A DNA stretch of 64,000 nt, taken from Paludibacter sp. Its GTDB lineage: Bacteria; Bacteroidota; Bacteroidia; Bacteroidales; Paludibacteraceae. This document shows, piece by piece, positions 18,307 through 28,713 of this stretch. The notes under the pieces are model-generated. The model was not told the origin of the DNA. It saw only the letters and a list, made by a program, of their open reading frames with translations, and searched no databases. The DNA is taken from positions 62,001-126,000 of the forward strand of contig NZ_WASO01000001.1 in assembly GCF_009712605.1 (NCBI RefSeq), read 5' to 3'. Made by a program: the position numbers and the translations under genes. Every line of letters starts with the position of its first letter. The first letter of the stretch is position 1.

Positions 18307-18714
18307 TTATTTAGTGCCCATCATTTCTTTTACATCGATCAGCTTGATCTCTATTTTATTTTCGCCCTCTTTGATTGTTACTCTTTCTTTTTGGTAACAA
18401 GGCTCAACCGGAATTTTGGTTTCGTCTTTGTCCAGTTGATGATTGTCGTTTACATCCTGATAAACATATAAACCTCCAGATCCTGTCGGAACATCTTTCA
18501 ACGTGCAAGTCACAATGTTGGTCGAGGTAACCGGTACCATGGTGTACGCCATCTGTTTGGGATTCGACTGATCGCCGAATGCTACCATCAGATTTCCCTT
18601 GGCTTCTTTTATGCCTTTCACCGAAACTATCAACGTTCCTTTTTGTGCATAACACATGCAACCGGCAAACATGCAGATTGTCATTGCAACTCCTAATCTC
18701 TTTAGCGTTTTCAT
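18307..18714 (-). CDS. DUF2141-domain periplasmic protein
   Basis: A 135-residue protein with a signal peptide (residues 1 to about 23, ending CYAQ) and a DUF2141 domain, seen in the pattern GTLIVSVKGIKEAKGNLMVA, then VYQDVNDNHQLDKDE, an Asp-rich segment typical of the family. DUF2141 proteins are small beta-sandwich-like exported proteins of unknown role that often neighbour TonB-dependent receptors. Here the receptor-type gene starts 8 bases after its stop, with a good promoter upstream of this gene, so this is the first gene of a two-gene operon. Confidence 0.88.
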   Translation of the reverse strand: MKTLKRLGVAMTICMFAGCMCYAQKGTLIVSVKGIKEAKGNLMVAFGDQSNPKQMAYTMVPVTSTNIVTCTLKDVPTGSGGLYVYQDVNDNHQLDKDETKIPVEPCYQKERVTIKEGENKIEIKLIDVKEMMGTK

Positions 18715-18760
18715 ACGATAATAAATTTTTTGATGTTAGAACTATCTTATAAATACATTG

Positions 18761-18792
18761 CAAAGATAAAGTAGTTTATAAAATAAACCAAA
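18761..18792 (-). promoter_or_regulatory. Promoter of the DUF2141/outer membrane protein operon
   Basis: On the minus strand TATCTTTG (18768-18761) is preceded after 20 bases by TTTG (18792-18789). It lies about 47 bases before the start codon. Confidence 0.7.
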
Positions 18793-18895
18793 TGTTTTGA
18801 TGATTTATTTCGAAAAATATTTCCGGAGGCTGAAAATGAATTACTTGAGTATTGTTTCTGGAAATTTATAAAGCGGGTAGGGGTACTCTTTAGAC

Positions 18896-18930
18896 AAAAA
18901 AAACAACCCGCCGATAGGACGAGTTGTTTG
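18896..18930 (-). terminator. Terminator after glmS
   Basis: On the minus strand AAACAACTCG pairs with CGGGTTGTTT (one mismatch) and runs straight into a T-rich tract of eight bases. Confidence 0.85.
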
Positions 18931-18989
18931 TAATGGCGTTATGCCGAGATTTTTGTATTTCTATTCTAAACCAGATAGTTGGTTGAAAA

Positions 18990-20813
18990 TTATTCCACGG
19001 TAACCGATTTTGCTAAATTGCGTGGTTTATCTACATCACAACCTCTCAATACCGAAGTGTAATATGCAAACATCTGTAACGGTACAGCTGTCAGGATAGG
19101 GGAGAAGTATTCGTTGTAGTCCGGTATCTCAATTACATATTCCGACAGATCAGCCTGTCGCTCTGTTCCTTTCTTGCAAATAAGAAGTACTTTGGCTCCA
19201 CGGGTTCTAACTTCCTTAATGTTGCTTATCATCTTCTCAAACAGGTGGGATTGCGTTGCGATTGCCACCACAGGCATGTCGGTAGTGATAAGAGAAATCG
19301 TTCCGTGTTTTAATTCTCCGGCGGCATAAGCATCACTGTGGATGTAAGAAATTTCTTTTAATTTCAGAGACCCTTCAAGCGACAATGAGTAGTCCAGTCC
19401 ACGACCAATGAAGAAAATGTCGCGAGCATTCTGGAACTTGCTGGCAACGAATTTACAGTTATCCGCATTCTGAAGAACCTCTTCAATTTTTGCCGGTAAT
19501 GCGAGTAAATCATCACACAGTTTTGCGGTCTCTTTTGCGTCGATTAAGCCCTTGATACTTGCCATTTTGATGGCAAACAAATACATAACCGAAAGCTGAA
19601 CTGTATAAGCTTTTGTACTGGCAACGGCAATTTCAGGGCCAGCCCAGGTGTAGATAACGCTGTTTGCTTCACGGGCGATAGAAGAACCTACCACATTCAC
19701 TACAGCCAAAGTATGAACGCCTTGTTCTTTTGCAAGTCGCAGTGCCGCCAAAGTATCAGCAGTTTCTCCTGATTGCGAAATGATGATGACCAAATCGTCA
19801 TCAGGATTGAGAATGGGTTTGCGGTAACGGAATTCGGAAGCAATATCCACTTCAACCGGAATCCTTGCCAATTGCTCTATCACTGATTTACCTACCATTC
19901 CGGCGTGCATTGCCGTACCACAAGCAACAATCCAAATATGTTTGAAGCTTTTCAGGATTTCGTCAGTCAGGGCTTTGATACCAAAATCCGGAGCTCCGTT
20001 GATTATACGTGGTGAAACGGTATTGGTGATAGCCGTCGGTTGCTCGTAGATTTCTTTGAGCATAAAATGGGGATATCCACCTTTTTCGGCAGCTTCAATG
20101 TCCCATGTGGCAGTAAAAACTTCTTTTTGGATAGGATCGCCGTCTGTATCGACGATATCGATTTTATCTTTTTCTATTACAGCGATCTCGTTTTCCTCCA
20201 GCAGATAATAACTTCTGGTGTATTTCAGGATTGCAGGAATGTCAGATGCGATAAAGTTTTCTCCCTCGCCGATGCCCACAATAAGCGGACTGTCTTTGCG
20301 GACTGCGAATATCTTGTCCTGACAGTCCTGAAACATGATTCCTAAAGCGTAGGATCCTTTCAGGTTCTTAATAACCGTAGAAATGGTTTCTACAGGGTTT
20401 CCGTTGTAATAGTAATCGAGCAATACGGCAACAACTTCAGTGTCGGTTTCCGAAAGGAATTTATATCCTTTTTCAACCAGTTTTTCTTTAAGTTGAAGGT
20501 AGTTTTCGATGATTCCGTTGTGAACGATAGTAACCCGTTCGTTACCATGAGGGTGGGAGTTTACATCAGAAGGTTCTCCATGGGTAGCCCAGCGGGTATG
20601 TCCGATACCGACCGTTCCCAGAGGTTTCCCCAGCGAAGTTATTTTGTTTTCGAGGTTATCAAGCCGACCTTTTGCCTTAACAACCTGAATTTTAGAGTCT
20701 TCAAAAATAGAAATTCCGGCTGAATCATAGCCCCTGTATTCCAGTTTGCGTAAACCGTCTACAAGAACATCTGTAGCCGCTTTTGTGCCGATATATCCAA
20801 CAATTCCACACAT
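18990..20813 (-). CDS. glmS: Glutamine--fructose-6-phosphate aminotransferase (isomerizing)
   Basis: GlmS makes glucosamine-6-phosphate, the first step to UDP-GlcNAc for peptidoglycan and LPS. The 607-residue product begins with MCGIVGYIG, leaving Cys2 as the N-terminal nucleophile of the glutaminase domain (about 1-220); GHTRWATHG and NGIIENY are present. Two SIS sugar-isomerase domains follow (SQSGETADT near 350; the family C-terminus PRNLAKSVTVE). It is monocistronic with its own terminator. No glmS riboswitch-like structure was recognised in the 250 bases upstream. Confidence 0.96.
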   Translation of the reverse strand: MCGIVGYIGTKAATDVLVDGLRKLEYRGYDSAGISIFEDSKIQVVKAKGRLDNLENKITSLGKPLGTVGIGHTRWATHGEPSDVNSHPHGNERVTIVHNGIIENYLQLKEKLVEKGYKFLSETDTEVVAVLLDYYYNGNPVETISTVIKNLKGSYALGIMFQDCQDKIFAVRKDSPLIVGIGEGENFIASDIPAILKYTRSYYLLEENEIAVIEKDKIDIVDTDGDPIQKEVFTATWDIEAAEKGGYPHFMLKEIYEQPTAITNTVSPRIINGAPDFGIKALTDEILKSFKHIWIVACGTAMHAGMVGKSVIEQLARIPVEVDIASEFRYRKPILNPDDDLVIIISQSGETADTLAALRLAKEQGVHTLAVVNVVGSSIAREANSVIYTWAGPEIAVASTKAYTVQLSVMYLFAIKMASIKGLIDAKETAKLCDDLLALPAKIEEVLQNADNCKFVASKFQNARDIFFIGRGLDYSLSLEGSLKLKEISYIHSDAYAAGELKHGTISLITTDMPVVAIATQSHLFEKMISNIKEVRTRGAKVLLICKKGTERQADLSEYVIEIPDYNEYFSPILTAVPLQMFAYYTSVLRGCDVDKPRNLAKSVTVE

Positions 20814-21066
20814 TTTGTGATGAATAAATGATTAAACACTATCACCAGCACATTCTTCTCTATTTCCAGATGATTGACATACTTGGAGTTAGAGAAGTAT
20901 CAACCCACAATATTTTAATGAACAAAGAAAGTAATTTTTTATCAGATAGTACGATGGTGGTCAAAAATAATCGGATTTTGTTGGTCTTTGGGTTTAATTA
21001 CCCGAATTCAGCGACCTCCGATTCGCTGCGAATCTCAGATACGAGTGACCAATCGTCTATCCGATA

Positions 21067-22335
21067 TCAGAACCGTCCTTTCCACAGCTTGCGCAACCAT
21101 TCTGCCTGCTTTTGTTCCGCCTGATTATCGGCAGCATGCCAAATTGATTGCTTCTTCAGTTCGTCAGGCAAAAACTGTTGCTCAATGAAATGATTTTCTC
21201 CGTCGTGCGAGTAGCGGTATTCTTTCCCGTAATTGAGCTGCTTCATGAGCTTGGTGGGTGCATTGCGCAGGTGTAGAGGTACCGGAAGATCTCCAGTCTC
21301 TTTTACCAGAGCAAGCGCTTCGTCGATGGCAAGGTAAGCCGAATTGCTTTTAGGGCTGTTTGCCAAATAGATAGCTGTTTCGGATAGAATTATGCGACCT
21401 TCGGGGCATCCTATTTTTTGTAAGGCATCGAAACAGGCATTGGCCAACAAGAGTGCATTCGGGTTTGCCAGTCCAATGTCTTCGGCTGCGGAAATAACCA
21501 GACGTCGTGCTATAAACTTAGGATCTTCACCACCGGCAACCATTCGCGCAAGCCAATAAACTGCCGCGTCAGGATCACTGCCCCTGATTGATTTGATGAA
21601 AGCAGAAATAATGTCGTAATGCATTTCTCCGCCTTTATCATACGTCGCCAGATTCTCCTGCAAGCGGTCGGTAACCAATGTGTTGGTGATTACCATTTCT
21701 TCTTCGGGAGACGAGTTGACAACTAATTCCAGAATGTTGAGCAGTTTTCGGGCATCGCCTCCTGAAAAACGTAGCAATGCATCGTCTTCTTTAATGCTAA
21801 TTTGGCGTTGCTTTAGCTCAAAGTCGGTGGTCAGAGCCCTTTTTACGAGATCCTGCAAATCTTTTTTGTCAAGTGATTTTAGGACATAAACCTGACAGCG
21901 CGACAGAAGCGGAGTAATAACTTCAAAGGAAGGATTTTCCGTTGTTGCTCCAATCAGCGTAACAGTGCCATTCTCGACAGCACCTAGTAGAGAATCTTGT
22001 TGCGATTTACTGAAACGGTGTATCTCGTCTATGAACAAAATGGGGTTAGGTTGATTGAAAAAGCGGTTGCTTTTTGCTTTTTCGATCACTTCCCGCACAT
22101 CTTTTACGCCCGAGTTGATAGCGCTTAGTGTGTAAAACGGTCTCTCTAAACGATTTGCAATGATTCGGGCAAGGGTGGTTTTGCCTACACCGGGAGGGCC
22201 CCACAAAATGAATGATGAGAGATTTCCCGACTCGATCATTTTGCGAAGGATAGCGCGCTCTCCCACAAGATGCTTCTGTCCGATGTATTCGTCCAGATTT
22301 TTGGGGCGCAGTCGTTCGGCTAAAGGTGCAGACAT
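21067..22335 (-). CDS. rarA: Replication-associated recombination protein A (AAA+ ATPase)
   Basis: A 422-residue AAA+ protein of the RarA/MgsA/WRNIP1 family, related to clamp-loader subunits, which acts at stalled replication forks. Walker A is GPPGVGKTT (residues 46-54), Walker B is LFIDEIHRF, sensor 1 is in [12 protein letters not shown], and the C-terminal MgsA tetramerisation region contains [21 protein letters not shown]. Length is normal. It is separated from the next upstream minus-strand gene by about 86 bases that hold an inverted repeat. Confidence 0.95.
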   Translation of the reverse strand: MSAPLAERLRPKNLDEYIGQKHLVGERAILRKMIESGNLSSFILWGPPGVGKTTLARIIANRLERPFYTLSAINSGVKDVREVIEKAKSNRFFNQPNPILFIDEIHRFSKSQQDSLLGAVENGTVTLIGATTENPSFEVITPLLSRCQVYVLKSLDKKDLQDLVKRALTTDFELKQRQISIKEDDALLRFSGGDARKLLNILELVVNSSPEEEMVITNTLVTDRLQENLATYDKGGEMHYDIISAFIKSIRGSDPDAAVYWLARMVAGGEDPKFIARRLVISAAEDIGLANPNALLLANACFDALQKIGCPEGRIILSETAIYLANSPKSNSAYLAIDEALALVKETGDLPVPLHLRNAPTKLMKQLNYGKEYRYSHDGENHFIEQQFLPDELKKQSIWHAADNQAEQKQAEWLRKLWKGRF

Positions 22336-22354
22336 TAAGTTAGTTATAATGTTG

Positions 22355-22406
22355 AAAGGTTAGATGTTCAAAGCTGAAATAAATACACTCTGAACATCCA
22401 ACCTTT
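22355..22406. repeat. Inverted repeat between rarA and the glucosaminidase gene
   Basis: Sixteen-base arms at 22355-22370 and 22391-22406 (AAAGGTTAGATGTTCA and its near-perfect complement) flank a 20-base loop. There is no T run, so it is not a typical intrinsic terminator. Confidence 0.55.
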
Positions 22407-22421
22407 GATCGTTTTTGGTTA

Positions 22422-23399
22422 TTATTTCAGGTTCAACACTTTGCCGAATACAGCGGGCGCACCATAAGTAATGTCATTCAGCTGGTAAAGCTTTTTAACC
22501 TTGACCCCGTAAGTTTGTGAGATGGAGTGCATTGATTCTCCGGCTTCTATACGGTGTGTTGCAGGAACGTTTTTAGCAGCTTTGCTCTTTTTTGCTCCCA
22601 GATAAACCACCTCATTGACACTCAACACATAGTCGTCGGTTACTTCGTTCTTGTAACGGAGCACTTTTTCGGGTAAGTTGACTTCTCTGGCGATTGATTT
22701 ATAGGTGTCTCCGGGTTTTGCAAGCACATACTTCACACCGTTGTTTTTGTATACTTTATGGTCAAAAGGCTCTTCAATCACTCCAAAGTCGCTGCTAACC
22801 ACAGTGGATGAATCAGCCAGCGCTTCAGCAATCGTTTTTTCTTCAATAACCGCTTTCTTTTTTCTTTTATTTGATGCCAGCAACTTGCTGCTTTCCGAAT
22901 CAAGCATGTTCAACTGGTAAAGCTCGATAAGATTTATCAGGTTTGAAGCATATGTTTTGCTTGTTGCATATCCGGTTGACTGGAGGCCATTCGCCCAGCC
23001 TTTGTAGTCATCTGATTTTAATGAAAAAAGAGACGCATATCGGCTTCTTTTTGCAAGAAATGAAGAATGGTCTTCGTATGACTCTTTGGGATTTGAATAT
23101 TTGCGGAAACATTCATTCTTCTGATCATCATCCTGAAAGAAAGTGTCTCCTTTCCAATCGGAACATTTTATGCCGAAGTGATTGTTTGCTTCAGTTGCCA
23201 AAGGACTTTTTCCGGCTCTTGACTCCAACAATCCTTGTGCCAGCGTTATACTTGCGGGAATTCCATATTTTTTTTGTTCGGTAATTGCTATTGACTGGTA
23301 TTTTTTGATGTAAGCCTCATAATCCGGTTGGCGCTTCTGGGCTGTAAGGCAAAGAGATACCAGGAAAAGTACGGTTAGTGTGTTTAGAATCTTCTTCAT
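22422..23399 (-). CDS. Secreted glucosaminidase with two LysM domains
   Basis: A 325-residue exported enzyme. After the signal peptide (about 1-20) comes a glucosaminidase domain of the FlgJ/LytG type (about 30-180) with the catalytic-type Glu in LAQGLLESRAGKS and the NNHFGIKC segment. Two LysM repeats follow: LAKPGDTYKSIAREVNLP (about 226-270) and RIEAGESMHSISQTYGV (about 283-325). The enzyme is expected to cut glycan strands of peptidoglycan in the periplasm, bound through LysM. The next gene upstream on the same strand (DUF3256) ends 42 bases before it, and TamB precedes that, so an envelope operon is plausible. Confidence 0.92.
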   Translation of the reverse strand: MKKILNTLTVLFLVSLCLTAQKRQPDYEAYIKKYQSIAITEQKKYGIPASITLAQGLLESRAGKSPLATEANNHFGIKCSDWKGDTFFQDDDQKNECFRKYSNPKESYEDHSSFLAKRSRYASLFSLKSDDYKGWANGLQSTGYATSKTYASNLINLIELYQLNMLDSESSKLLASNKRKKKAVIEEKTIAEALADSSTVVSSDFGVIEEPFDHKVYKNNGVKYVLAKPGDTYKSIAREVNLPEKVLRYKNEVTDDYVLSVNEVVYLGAKKSKAAKNVPATHRIEAGESMHSISQTYGVKVKKLYQLNDITYGAPAVFGKVLNLK

Positions 23400-23441
23400 G
23401 AATGTTGAACTTTGGTTAGAGAATTTATTTTATGCTGTTTA

Positions 23442-24074
23442 TTACTTGATTTTCCAGGCTCCATCTTCAAACTTAATCGACAGTTGCTCTGACTTCAAAA
23501 GGGGTTTCAGTGTTTTCCAGTCATCATCAGAGAGAAATTGCCTGACATTGCAGAGTGCAGTAATGTTGCTTCCTTGCTCTGTAAAAGCATAGCTTATGAA
23601 AAGCGGAGTCAGCAATTGGGTTGCAATAGAACGGTCATACTCTGATAATCCGTTTGCCAAAAAATCGGAAGCTGATAAAGTGGGAAAGTCCATCGTGAAC
23701 TGCTTCCATTCGGGGGAATAAAAATTGATGTGCGACTGACAGGCCGGAGCGCATGCCGTGAAAATTACCGCGATGAACGGCGATGATTCCGATCCCAAAA
23801 TCTGCATTTCCATACTGCCTTTTTGAGAGGTTTTCAGCAGCAGGTGCTTCGTTGCTTCATTATAGTCAATCAGCTTACAGTAGCCACTCAGACTGTTTTG
23901 AATGGAATCAACCTTTTTGTCTTTGAAATAAGCAAACAGCTCTGTTCGTTGCGATTGATCGAGCCACAAAAGGTCGGTTGGCATCGTTTGAAACAATTTC
24001 TCAACAGAGGTTTGACCCGATACCGAAAACAACGATACTACGCTGAATATCAATAAAATTATCTGTTTGTGCAT
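23442..24074 (-). CDS. DUF3256 family exported protein
   Basis: A 210-residue protein with a signal peptide (about 1-20, ending VSGQ) and a body matching DUF3256, a family restricted to Bacteroidetes: MPTDLLWLDQSQRTEL near residue 30 and the conserved FTACAPACQSHINFYSPEW segment near residue 105 with two cysteines. Function is unknown; it is expected in the periplasm. It lies between tamB (33 bases upstream) and the glucosaminidase gene on one strand. Confidence 0.88.
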   Translation of the reverse strand: MHKQIILLIFSVVSLFSVSGQTSVEKLFQTMPTDLLWLDQSQRTELFAYFKDKKVDSIQNSLSGYCKLIDYNEATKHLLLKTSQKGSMEMQILGSESSPFIAVIFTACAPACQSHINFYSPEWKQFTMDFPTLSASDFLANGLSEYDRSIATQLLTPLFISYAFTEQGSNITALCNVRQFLSDDDWKTLKPLLKSEQLSIKFEDGAWKIK

Positions 24075-24107
24075 ATATTTACGTTTTTGCAGCCGGCGAA
24101 GACTGGT

Positions 24108-27100
24108 TTATTTCTTTTCGGTTTTTTTCTTGCGAAATATGCCTTTGATTTTTCCCCATGTACTGACTAATAGATCTTTATAATCAGTCAGAATATCTTT
24201 GAAACTGTTGAAATTTTCAGTATATGTCAAACCAAGACCTTGTGTGTAAGGCGCCGGGTTGAGTTGCTTGTAGTCGTTAGTGCGGTTATATCCGCGCACA
24301 CGCCATTTACCGTTGTTCGATAACACATACTGAATATCGACATCGCCGATGAATTTACTGGTTGAAAAGTTATCGTTTCGGTAACCCACACTGCCATTTA
24401 TAATCCAACGATTGTTTTGGTACATAATTTCAGCTTCGTAGTCCGTTCCGGTATATTCTCCGACTCCGGATGAACGCAGGTTAAACCCAACATTTACGCC
24501 TGATACAGCCTGAGATAGCCAGCTGTTGAGCTGGTTAGACAACGTTGAACTCGCAACTGAAATCAATTCTCCCTGACCGATCGGGTTGACAGAAGATCGC
24601 ATGTAATCAGGGGTATAAAAGCGGTTGAACGCTAATAACCAGATCATTTGCCGGTTCATCATGTCGTTTGTGTTTACGACATTCTTTACAGCGCGTTTTA
24701 CTTCATCTCTTGAGTTAGGCAGGTTGATATCAAATTTGATGTCCGGTTTCATCAGGCTACCCGTGAGGTTTAGAAGGCATTCCACAACTGCACTCGACCG
24801 ACCTGAGTTCTTCAGAATATCGACATCCAGATCTGCTAAGGATGCATTCATCTGATAGCGGGCATTAATGTCAATGAGCGCGTTATATGCATTCCCGTTC
24901 CACCGGATAGCGCTTCCTTTGTCAATCTTGAATTCTCTGCTGAGTGCATTCTGGAAAGTAAAGAGATATTTCCCCTCGTTAATGGTGTAACTTCCCTGCA
25001 TTTGCAGATCAGGATTGTGCAAAGTGTATCCAACATTTAATATTCCGGATCCTACGGCGTCTATCTTGTCTCCGGCTTTCGGATCAATGATCAGGTGTAT
25101 CTGAGCATCCGGAGTGACATTCAGCATCGCATTTATCACTGTTGGCGCGCTGTTCCCTGATTTATTATTTTGTTGCTCACCGGAAACGGTAGCGTTACGC
25201 TTCTTCTTGACAACATACTCGATGAAAGAATTGTCGGCCGCACTTACTGCCGAACCAATTGATATGTAAACATTTGTTTTGGGTCTTGAAGTGGCGTTGA
25301 TATTAATCTTCGTTCCCTGACTGTCACCGGTAACCCGTACGTCTCCGTCTGCGTATACCTTTCCCCAAAAGTTTTCACTATCAGTTTCTTTGGTGTTCAT
25401 TGACAGTAAATTGTGCGCGGTAACCTGTACGTCGTATTTCCAATCCTTCAAATAATTGTTAGGAACCGTGCAGGATAGAACTCCTGTGTTGTTTTCGGCA
25501 TCATGCAAAACGAAATTTTTCAGTATGATTGCTTCCTTACGGAGGTGTATTGAGTCGCTGAAAGTATATGTTGTGCCTAATGAACTAAGTCCGGCTTGCC
25601 CGTTTTCGATTTTTACATCGCCATTAAACCATATATTTCCTTTCACGAGGAACATTCCCATTTTCCCTGTCGCGGTTCCTTGCGGGTTGGATAAGAATGA
25701 GGTCAGGTATGGGTTAAGGAATGTAATTGGAAGATGCCGGGCAAATCCGTAAAGAGCCATTGAGTCTTTTGCGGTGTAGAAACCTCCTTTTAAGAGTGCA
25801 ACAGTGTCTGTCTTACTCATCACGCGCCCCATAAGGTTCAACTTGCGGTTTGCTTCATCCCATCCGCTTTCGGCATAGGTATCGCCCCAAATGCAGTGAT
25901 TCAACCCAAAATCACGGGCAAAAACATTGACTTTCGCTATCGGATGGTTCAAAACACTAAGTATGGTTACTTTGCCGGTGACATTACCATTCAACGATGG
26001 GTTTTGCATGTGAGCCATTTTAGACACATAATCCAGTTGAATTCCTTTTATGTCGACACAAAGACTGTCGGTTGCCAGTGACGAAATTGTTCCGTCAATA
26101 CTGAGATGCTGCTCCTGGCGTTCTACCATAAAGCGATTGATCCAAACACTCTTCATATCGGTTTTCACCGTGCTTGGACGCACGTTCCATGCCGAATCAT
26201 TCAGGATAATCTGCGTGGGTAATATTTTTGTGTCAGCCCATAACTGATTGTTTTCTTTCCAAAGTCTTGTTCTGGCAACCATTTCACCGGCATACGTCTC
26301 TTTCCCGCTGTTATCCCACATAAGCCGTGTACTGACAGAATCTCTTGCTGCAGCTGCCGATGCGAAAAGATTCATGACTGTATTATTGCTTTGAAGTATC
26401 ATGCCTTTCGCTGTAATCTGCATCATTTCACGTGGGTTGTCACATGTAAAGCGTAATTTCGAAAAATGCGATGACTTTGAGGTCAATGTTGGTATGTCAA
26501 GCGTAAAATTTAACTGTCGCGAATCGGAATTGATATTTCCTTCCAGACTTGCACCATTTTCAATCTGAACTGGCAATGCCAAAACCGAAAAGAGATTATC
26601 TGCCTGATCCGGATCTACCTTCAGATTGAATGCAAAATTATTGAATGCAGCATAACGGTCGGACGTATGTAGCAGCGATGGCAGATATTTCGCCGCAATG
26701 TAGGTGATGTCTTTAGGGAGCTTTATAAAATTGAATTTGCCCTGAAAATATCCGCTGATAAGATCAGAGTTAATGTCCAGTCTGTTGTTGTTTTCAAATG
26801 TTGGTAGGGCATTGAGGGTTAGATGACTCAGGTTGTACTCTTGTCCTCCGTTCAACAGATTAATATTCGTAAAAATAACCGAACCGTCTGCATCTTTCAT
26901 CAAATCGCCCTGAAGGTTTGCTTCCATGTGAAGCCCGGCTGTCAGGTTCGGAAAGTCTTTCGTCAAATTGAGTTTGTTGGGCGTGAGGTTCTGGATGTCG
27001 GCCGTGAACTTATAAACGGGTCTTTTCTTTGCCAAATCGATAAGTCCGGCCAGATTGAAGCGGATATTCGGGTCTTCCAGACTTGCTGATCCGTCAAATT

Positions 27101-28571
27101 TCGATCCGTCAAAATTGCCGTCAATAGTCAGGTTATTGTATGTGTATTTGTTGAATGAAAAAGAAGAGATCACGGCTTTTGCCTTGGTTGCGAGTGGTTT
27201 CCCTTTCTCGCTTTTTCCTTCCAGTTTTGCCTGTAGCGAAATGTTTCCCATATCGGGAGAACTTAACATTTCCCCTAAACGGAAATTCATAGCATTGATG
27301 GCTCCTGAGAATTGCAACTTGTTCAGTTTGTCGCTGAAATTGAGTTTCATGTCGGTCGACAAATTTCCCAGACGTGTCGACAAGTTCCCGTAAGCCACCA
27401 TTTCGCTGAAGAAACCGGTAAGAGAACCGTTAAAACGCAGGTCTCCCAAACGCAAAACTTCGTTGGGAAGCGTAACCGGTTTCCCTGTAAAATGGGCAAT
27501 CATATCCTGCATTCTTGCCGCATTTACATTCAACTGCTTGAGATTGGCATAGACGAACGTCTCATTTATATCGGGCAGACCGTTTATGTCAAAGTTGCCG
27601 GAAAGACTAAAGTTGTTTTGACCCGTCAGGCTTAGTTTCTTACACCTGAAATTGGAGAAAGTTCCGCTAAGATCGGTTGCTAGTTTGAACTTATCGTGGT
27701 ACGATGCCAGTGGCGGAAGGAAACAGGCCAGATCGCTCGGTACAATTTCCGAAGGTAAAATGGAACAGTTAACTTTTACGTTTTGCAGAAGATTGCTCTT
27801 TTTCCCGGATGTCTTGGTAGTAAATGTGATATTCTGCATCTTCAATTCACTTGCGGGCATCTTCAGATTGAAGAACGGCAAAATCAATTGTTTCTTGTTG
27901 GCTCTTATGTGGGTCTGAAGCTTTGAAAGTTGCAGCCCCGATCGTTCCCGCAAGGAGAGAGAATGAATGTCGGCAGACAGAGAATCGGACGAAAAACGAT
28001 GCAGCGACAAATCAAGATTAATATCGTGAACGTCAAGATGAGACGCATCAAAGGTTCTGAGATGTTCTTTTTTGTCAATATTGTTGAGACGGAAACGACT
28101 GTCGGACAAGCGAAAACGATCGACACTGAAAATGAGGTTCATTTGCGATTTGGCGGTGTCTTTTGACGCAAATGCTTTGAGTACAAAGTCAAAGTTGGTT
28201 TTGCCGGTCGAGTCCACTTTCAGGTTGAAATTCAAACGCGTCAGATCGGCTGAGTTTATCGCCACTTCTTTGCGAAACAATCGCCAGAAATCGAGGTGAA
28301 CCTTCATTTGGTGTGCCGTGAACAGGGTATCGCGAGTCTGATCTTCAAGATAGACGTCTCCCATTTTTAGTTCAGAAAACGGGAAAAATGAAAGGGTTCC
28401 TATTTCAACACGGGTGTGTAGTTTTTGTGACAGGTCCGCTACAATTTTTTTGCGGATAGAGTTCTGCACAAAGCTCAAATTCAACAAAATAAATATAATG
28501 CCAATGATAGCTACCGTAATTGCTGTAGCCATTAAGAGCACTCTTAGAGATTTTTGTTTAATTTTGAGCAT
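24108..28571 (-). CDS. tamB: Translocation and assembly module protein TamB
   Basis: A 1487-residue AsmA-like envelope protein. A single N-terminal membrane segment (about residues 10-30) anchors it in the inner membrane; the long middle is repetitive beta-strand sequence expected to form the periplasm-spanning hydrophobic groove; the C-terminal DUF490/TamB domain (about 1100-1450) includes INEGKYLFTFQNALSREF and the NLPNSRDEVKRAV region. TamB works with a BamA-family outer membrane partner (here TamL, encoded near 49 kb) and is linked to outer membrane assembly and lipid transport between membranes. The length is typical for Bacteroidetes. Confidence 0.92.
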   Translation of the reverse strand: MLKIKQKSLRVLLMATAITVAIIGIIFILLNLSFVQNSIRKKIVADLSQKLHTRVEIGTLSFFPFSELKMGDVYLEDQTRDTLFTAHQMKVHLDFWRLFRKEVAINSADLTRLNFNLKVDSTGKTNFDFVLKAFASKDTAKSQMNLIFSVDRFRLSDSRFRLNNIDKKEHLRTFDASHLDVHDINLDLSLHRFSSDSLSADIHSLSLRERSGLQLSKLQTHIRANKKQLILPFFNLKMPASELKMQNITFTTKTSGKKSNLLQNVKVNCSILPSEIVPSDLACFLPPLASYHDKFKLATDLSGTFSNFRCKKLSLTGQNNFSLSGNFDINGLPDINETFVYANLKQLNVNAARMQDMIAHFTGKPVTLPNEVLRLGDLRFNGSLTGFFSEMVAYGNLSTRLGNLSTDMKLNFSDKLNKLQFSGAINAMNFRLGEMLSSPDMGNISLQAKLEGKSEKGKPLATKAKAVISSFSFNKYTYNNLTIDGNFDGSKFDGSASLEDPNIRFNLAGLIDLAKKRPVYKFTADIQNLTPNKLNLTKDFPNLTAGLHMEANLQGDLMKDADGSVIFTNINLLNGGQEYNLSHLTLNALPTFENNNRLDINSDLISGYFQGKFNFIKLPKDITYIAAKYLPSLLHTSDRYAAFNNFAFNLKVDPDQADNLFSVLALPVQIENGASLEGNINSDSRQLNFTLDIPTLTSKSSHFSKLRFTCDNPREMMQITAKGMILQSNNTVMNLFASAAAARDSVSTRLMWDNSGKETYAGEMVARTRLWKENNQLWADTKILPTQIILNDSAWNVRPSTVKTDMKSVWINRFMVERQEQHLSIDGTISSLATDSLCVDIKGIQLDYVSKMAHMQNPSLNGNVTGKVTILSVLNHPIAKVNVFARDFGLNHCIWGDTYAESGWDEANRKLNLMGRVMSKTDTVALLKGGFYTAKDSMALYGFARHLPITFLNPYLTSFLSNPQGTATGKMGMFLVKGNIWFNGDVKIENGQAGLSSLGTTYTFSDSIHLRKEAIILKNFVLHDAENNTGVLSCTVPNNYLKDWKYDVQVTAHNLLSMNTKETDSENFWGKVYADGDVRVTGDSQGTKININATSRPKTNVYISIGSAVSAADNSFIEYVVKKKRNATVSGEQQNNKSGNSAPTVINAMLNVTPDAQIHLIIDPKAGDKIDAVGSGILNVGYTLHNPDLQMQGSYTINEGKYLFTFQNALSREFKIDKGSAIRWNGNAYNALIDINARYQMNASLADLDVDILKNSGRSSAVVECLLNLTGSLMKPDIKFDINLPNSRDEVKRAVKNVVNTNDMMNRQMIWLLAFNRFYTPDYMRSSVNPIGQGELISVASSTLSNQLNSWLSQAVSGVNVGFNLRSSGVGEYTGTDYEAEIMYQNNRWIINGSVGYRNDNFSTSKFIGDVDIQYVLSNNGKWRVRGYNRTNDYKQLNPAPYTQGLGLTYTENFNSFKDILTDYKDLLVSTWGKIKGIFRKKKTEKK

Positions 28572-28664
28572 CCTATTTGAATCTTGTAAAGGGGAAATGT
28601 GCCCTTTGGGCGGGCATTCATATCTTTCTATTAATAAGAATAATAAGTAAAACTATAGAATAAA

Positions 28665-28713
28665 CCGAAGCATCACATTCGGATACAATTCCTGTAAGTT
28701 ACTTATGCTTCGG
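28665..28713. repeat. Inverted repeat between tamB and the cyclophilin gene
   Basis: CCGAAGCAT (28665-28673) is perfectly complementary to ATGCTTCGG (28705-28713). It abuts the minus-strand -7 box of the tamB promoter and could be an operator or a hairpin in a plus-strand leader. No regulator can be named. Confidence 0.5.

Noticed and set aside
20814-21066. Possible glmS riboswitch/ribozyme upstream of glmS
   Set aside because: No conserved ribozyme core or pseudoknot pattern could be seen, and such elements are typical of Firmicutes.
20828-21124. Plus-strand frame of 98 codons between glmS and rarA
   Set aside because: Partly antisense to rarA, no ribosome-binding or promoter context and no family match.
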